Both the position numbers and the translations under genes were made by a program. This document shows positions 63,337 through 64,000 of a stretch of 64,000 nt of DNA, one piece after another. The number at the start of each line of letters is the position of its first letter. Position 1 is the first letter of the stretch. A model generated the notes under the pieces. That model was not told the origin of the DNA. It saw only the letters and a program-made list of their open reading frames with translations, and made no database searches. Source of the DNA: Streptomyces sp. NBC_01754 (GTDB taxonomy: Bacteria > Actinomycetota > Actinomycetes > Streptomycetales > Streptomycetaceae); the NCBI RefSeq assembly GCF_035918015.1, contig NZ_CP109132.1:1984001-2048000 (forward strand). Direction: 5' to 3'.

Positions 63337-64000
63337 ATGCAGAGCCTGGCACTGATCGAGAACTGGCCCGTCCCCACCGCGGCCGCCGCCGTCGTCACCG
63401 CGGACGGCACCGTCACCGGTACGCACGGCCCGACCGCACACCGTTTCCCCCTCGCCTCCGTCACGAAACCGCTGGCGGCGTACGCGGCGCTGGTGGCGTA
63501 CGAGGAGGGCGCGGTCGAGCTGGACGAACCGGCCGGCCCCGAGGGCTCCACCGTCCGCCACCTGCTCGCGCACACCAGCGGCCTCGCCTTCGACGAGCAC
63601 CGGGCGACCGCGCCGCCCGGCACCCGCCGGCTGTACTCCAACGCGGGCTTCGAGGTCCTGGGCGACCACATCGCGAAGGCCACGGAGATCCCGTTCCCGG
63701 AGTACGTCCGCCAGGCCGTCCTGGAGCCGCTGGGCATGACGGCGACCACGATGGACGGCTCCCCCGCCAAGGACGGCGTCTCGACGGTGGACGACCTGGT
63801 CCGGTTCGCGGCGGAGGTGCAGGCCCCGCGTCTGCTGGACCCGCGTACGGTGCTGGAGGCCCAAACGGTCGTCCATCCCGGCCTCAAGGGCGTACTGCCG
63901 GGTTACGGCCATCAGAACCCGAACGACTGGGGGCTCGGCTTCGAGATCCGTGACTCCAAGTCACCGCACTGGACGGGCGCTTCCTCCTCCCCCGCGACCT
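63337..64000 (+). CDS. Serine hydrolase, beta-lactamase family (cut by window end)
   Basis: The first 221 residues of a class C beta-lactamase/D-aminopeptidase-like enzyme. The nucleophile motif SVTK is at S41-K44, the YSN motif at Y100-N102, and LLAHTSGL and LEPLGMTATTM are standard for the family. HWTG near the end may be the third (KTG-equivalent) box. No signal peptide is seen, so it is probably a cytoplasmic esterase or amidase. The reading frame is open at base 64000, so the C terminus lies outside. Confidence 0.88.
   Translation, partial: MQSLALIENWPVPTAAAAVVTADGTVTGTHGPTAHRFPLASVTKPLAAYAALVAYEEGAVELDEPAGPEGSTVRHLLAHTSGLAFDEHRATAPPGTRRLYSNAGFEVLGDHIAKATEIPFPEYVRQAVLEPLGMTATTMDGSPAKDGVSTVDDLVRFAAEVQAPRLLDPRTVLEAQTVVHPGLKGVLPGYGHQNPNDWGLGFEIRDSKSPHWTGASSSPAT

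Overview
The window is about 72% GC. It has GTG and TTG starts, chains of 1- to 4-base gene overlaps, many TANNNT boxes placed for leaderless transcripts, and typical actinomycete families. It is chromosomal DNA of a Streptomyces (or very close relative). Two blocks match the Streptomyces coelicolor core region around SCO2321-SCO2371 as I remember it: the cobalamin ECF transporter operon and the ter/peroxiredoxin/aceE block. I see no integrase, transposase, CRISPR array or large biosynthetic cluster.

Layout. 0-6.3 kb: dipeptidase E, then an IclR regulator divergent from a tight uptake/hydrolysis operon (DUF1177, NCS1 permease, M20 hydrolase), then a methyltransferase. 6.3-9.1 kb: a cell-wall amidase, a membrane protein and a mycothiol-dependent enzyme. 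9.2-13.4 kb: a three-gene minus-strand operon (GT4 glycosyltransferase, methyltransferase, alpha/alpha-toroid protein) divergent from a KstR-like TetR regulator, with a perfect KstR-type operator between them. 14.1-20.1 kb: a cobalamin riboswitch followed by an exported, membrane-anchored toroid protein, an SCO2322-family exported protein and a complete ECF transporter. 20.2-31.2 kb: a GT87-PAP2 fusion, GNAT, an MFS pump with a fused winged-helix tail, a peptidoglycan-binding protein, HAD phosphatase, an exported HNH nuclease, DoxX and DedA-like proteins. 31.3-35.8 kb: small and poorly known genes, one of them probably frameshifted, next to a tRNA-Val(UAC).

36-40 kb carries a DUF4097 lipoprotein, a coiled-coil protein, DUF4383, an FmdB zinc ribbon and an O-methyltransferase. 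40.1-49.3 kb is a Ter stress-response island: HAD phosphatase, a PRTase/TRSP/StiP-type fusion, a CitE-like lyase, a proline-rich TerD, a TerA-like protein, a TerC-like membrane protein and two tandem TerD paralogues. It abuts peroxiredoxin, DUF3052 and aceE, an order also known from Mycobacterium tuberculosis. 54-64 kb has an I36 inhibitor-like protein, an MFS/TetR pair with clear palindromic operators, a DUF1023 hydrolase, DUF4429, a two-component system, a MerR/aldo-keto reductase pair and a serine hydrolase cut by the window end.

The most interesting systems are the B12 operon, whose two exported proteins may be a split bacterial counterpart of transcobalamin, the Ter island with its nucleoside-like biosynthetic module, and the KstR-like regulator with a mycobacterial-type operator controlling a glycosyltransferase operon of unknown product.
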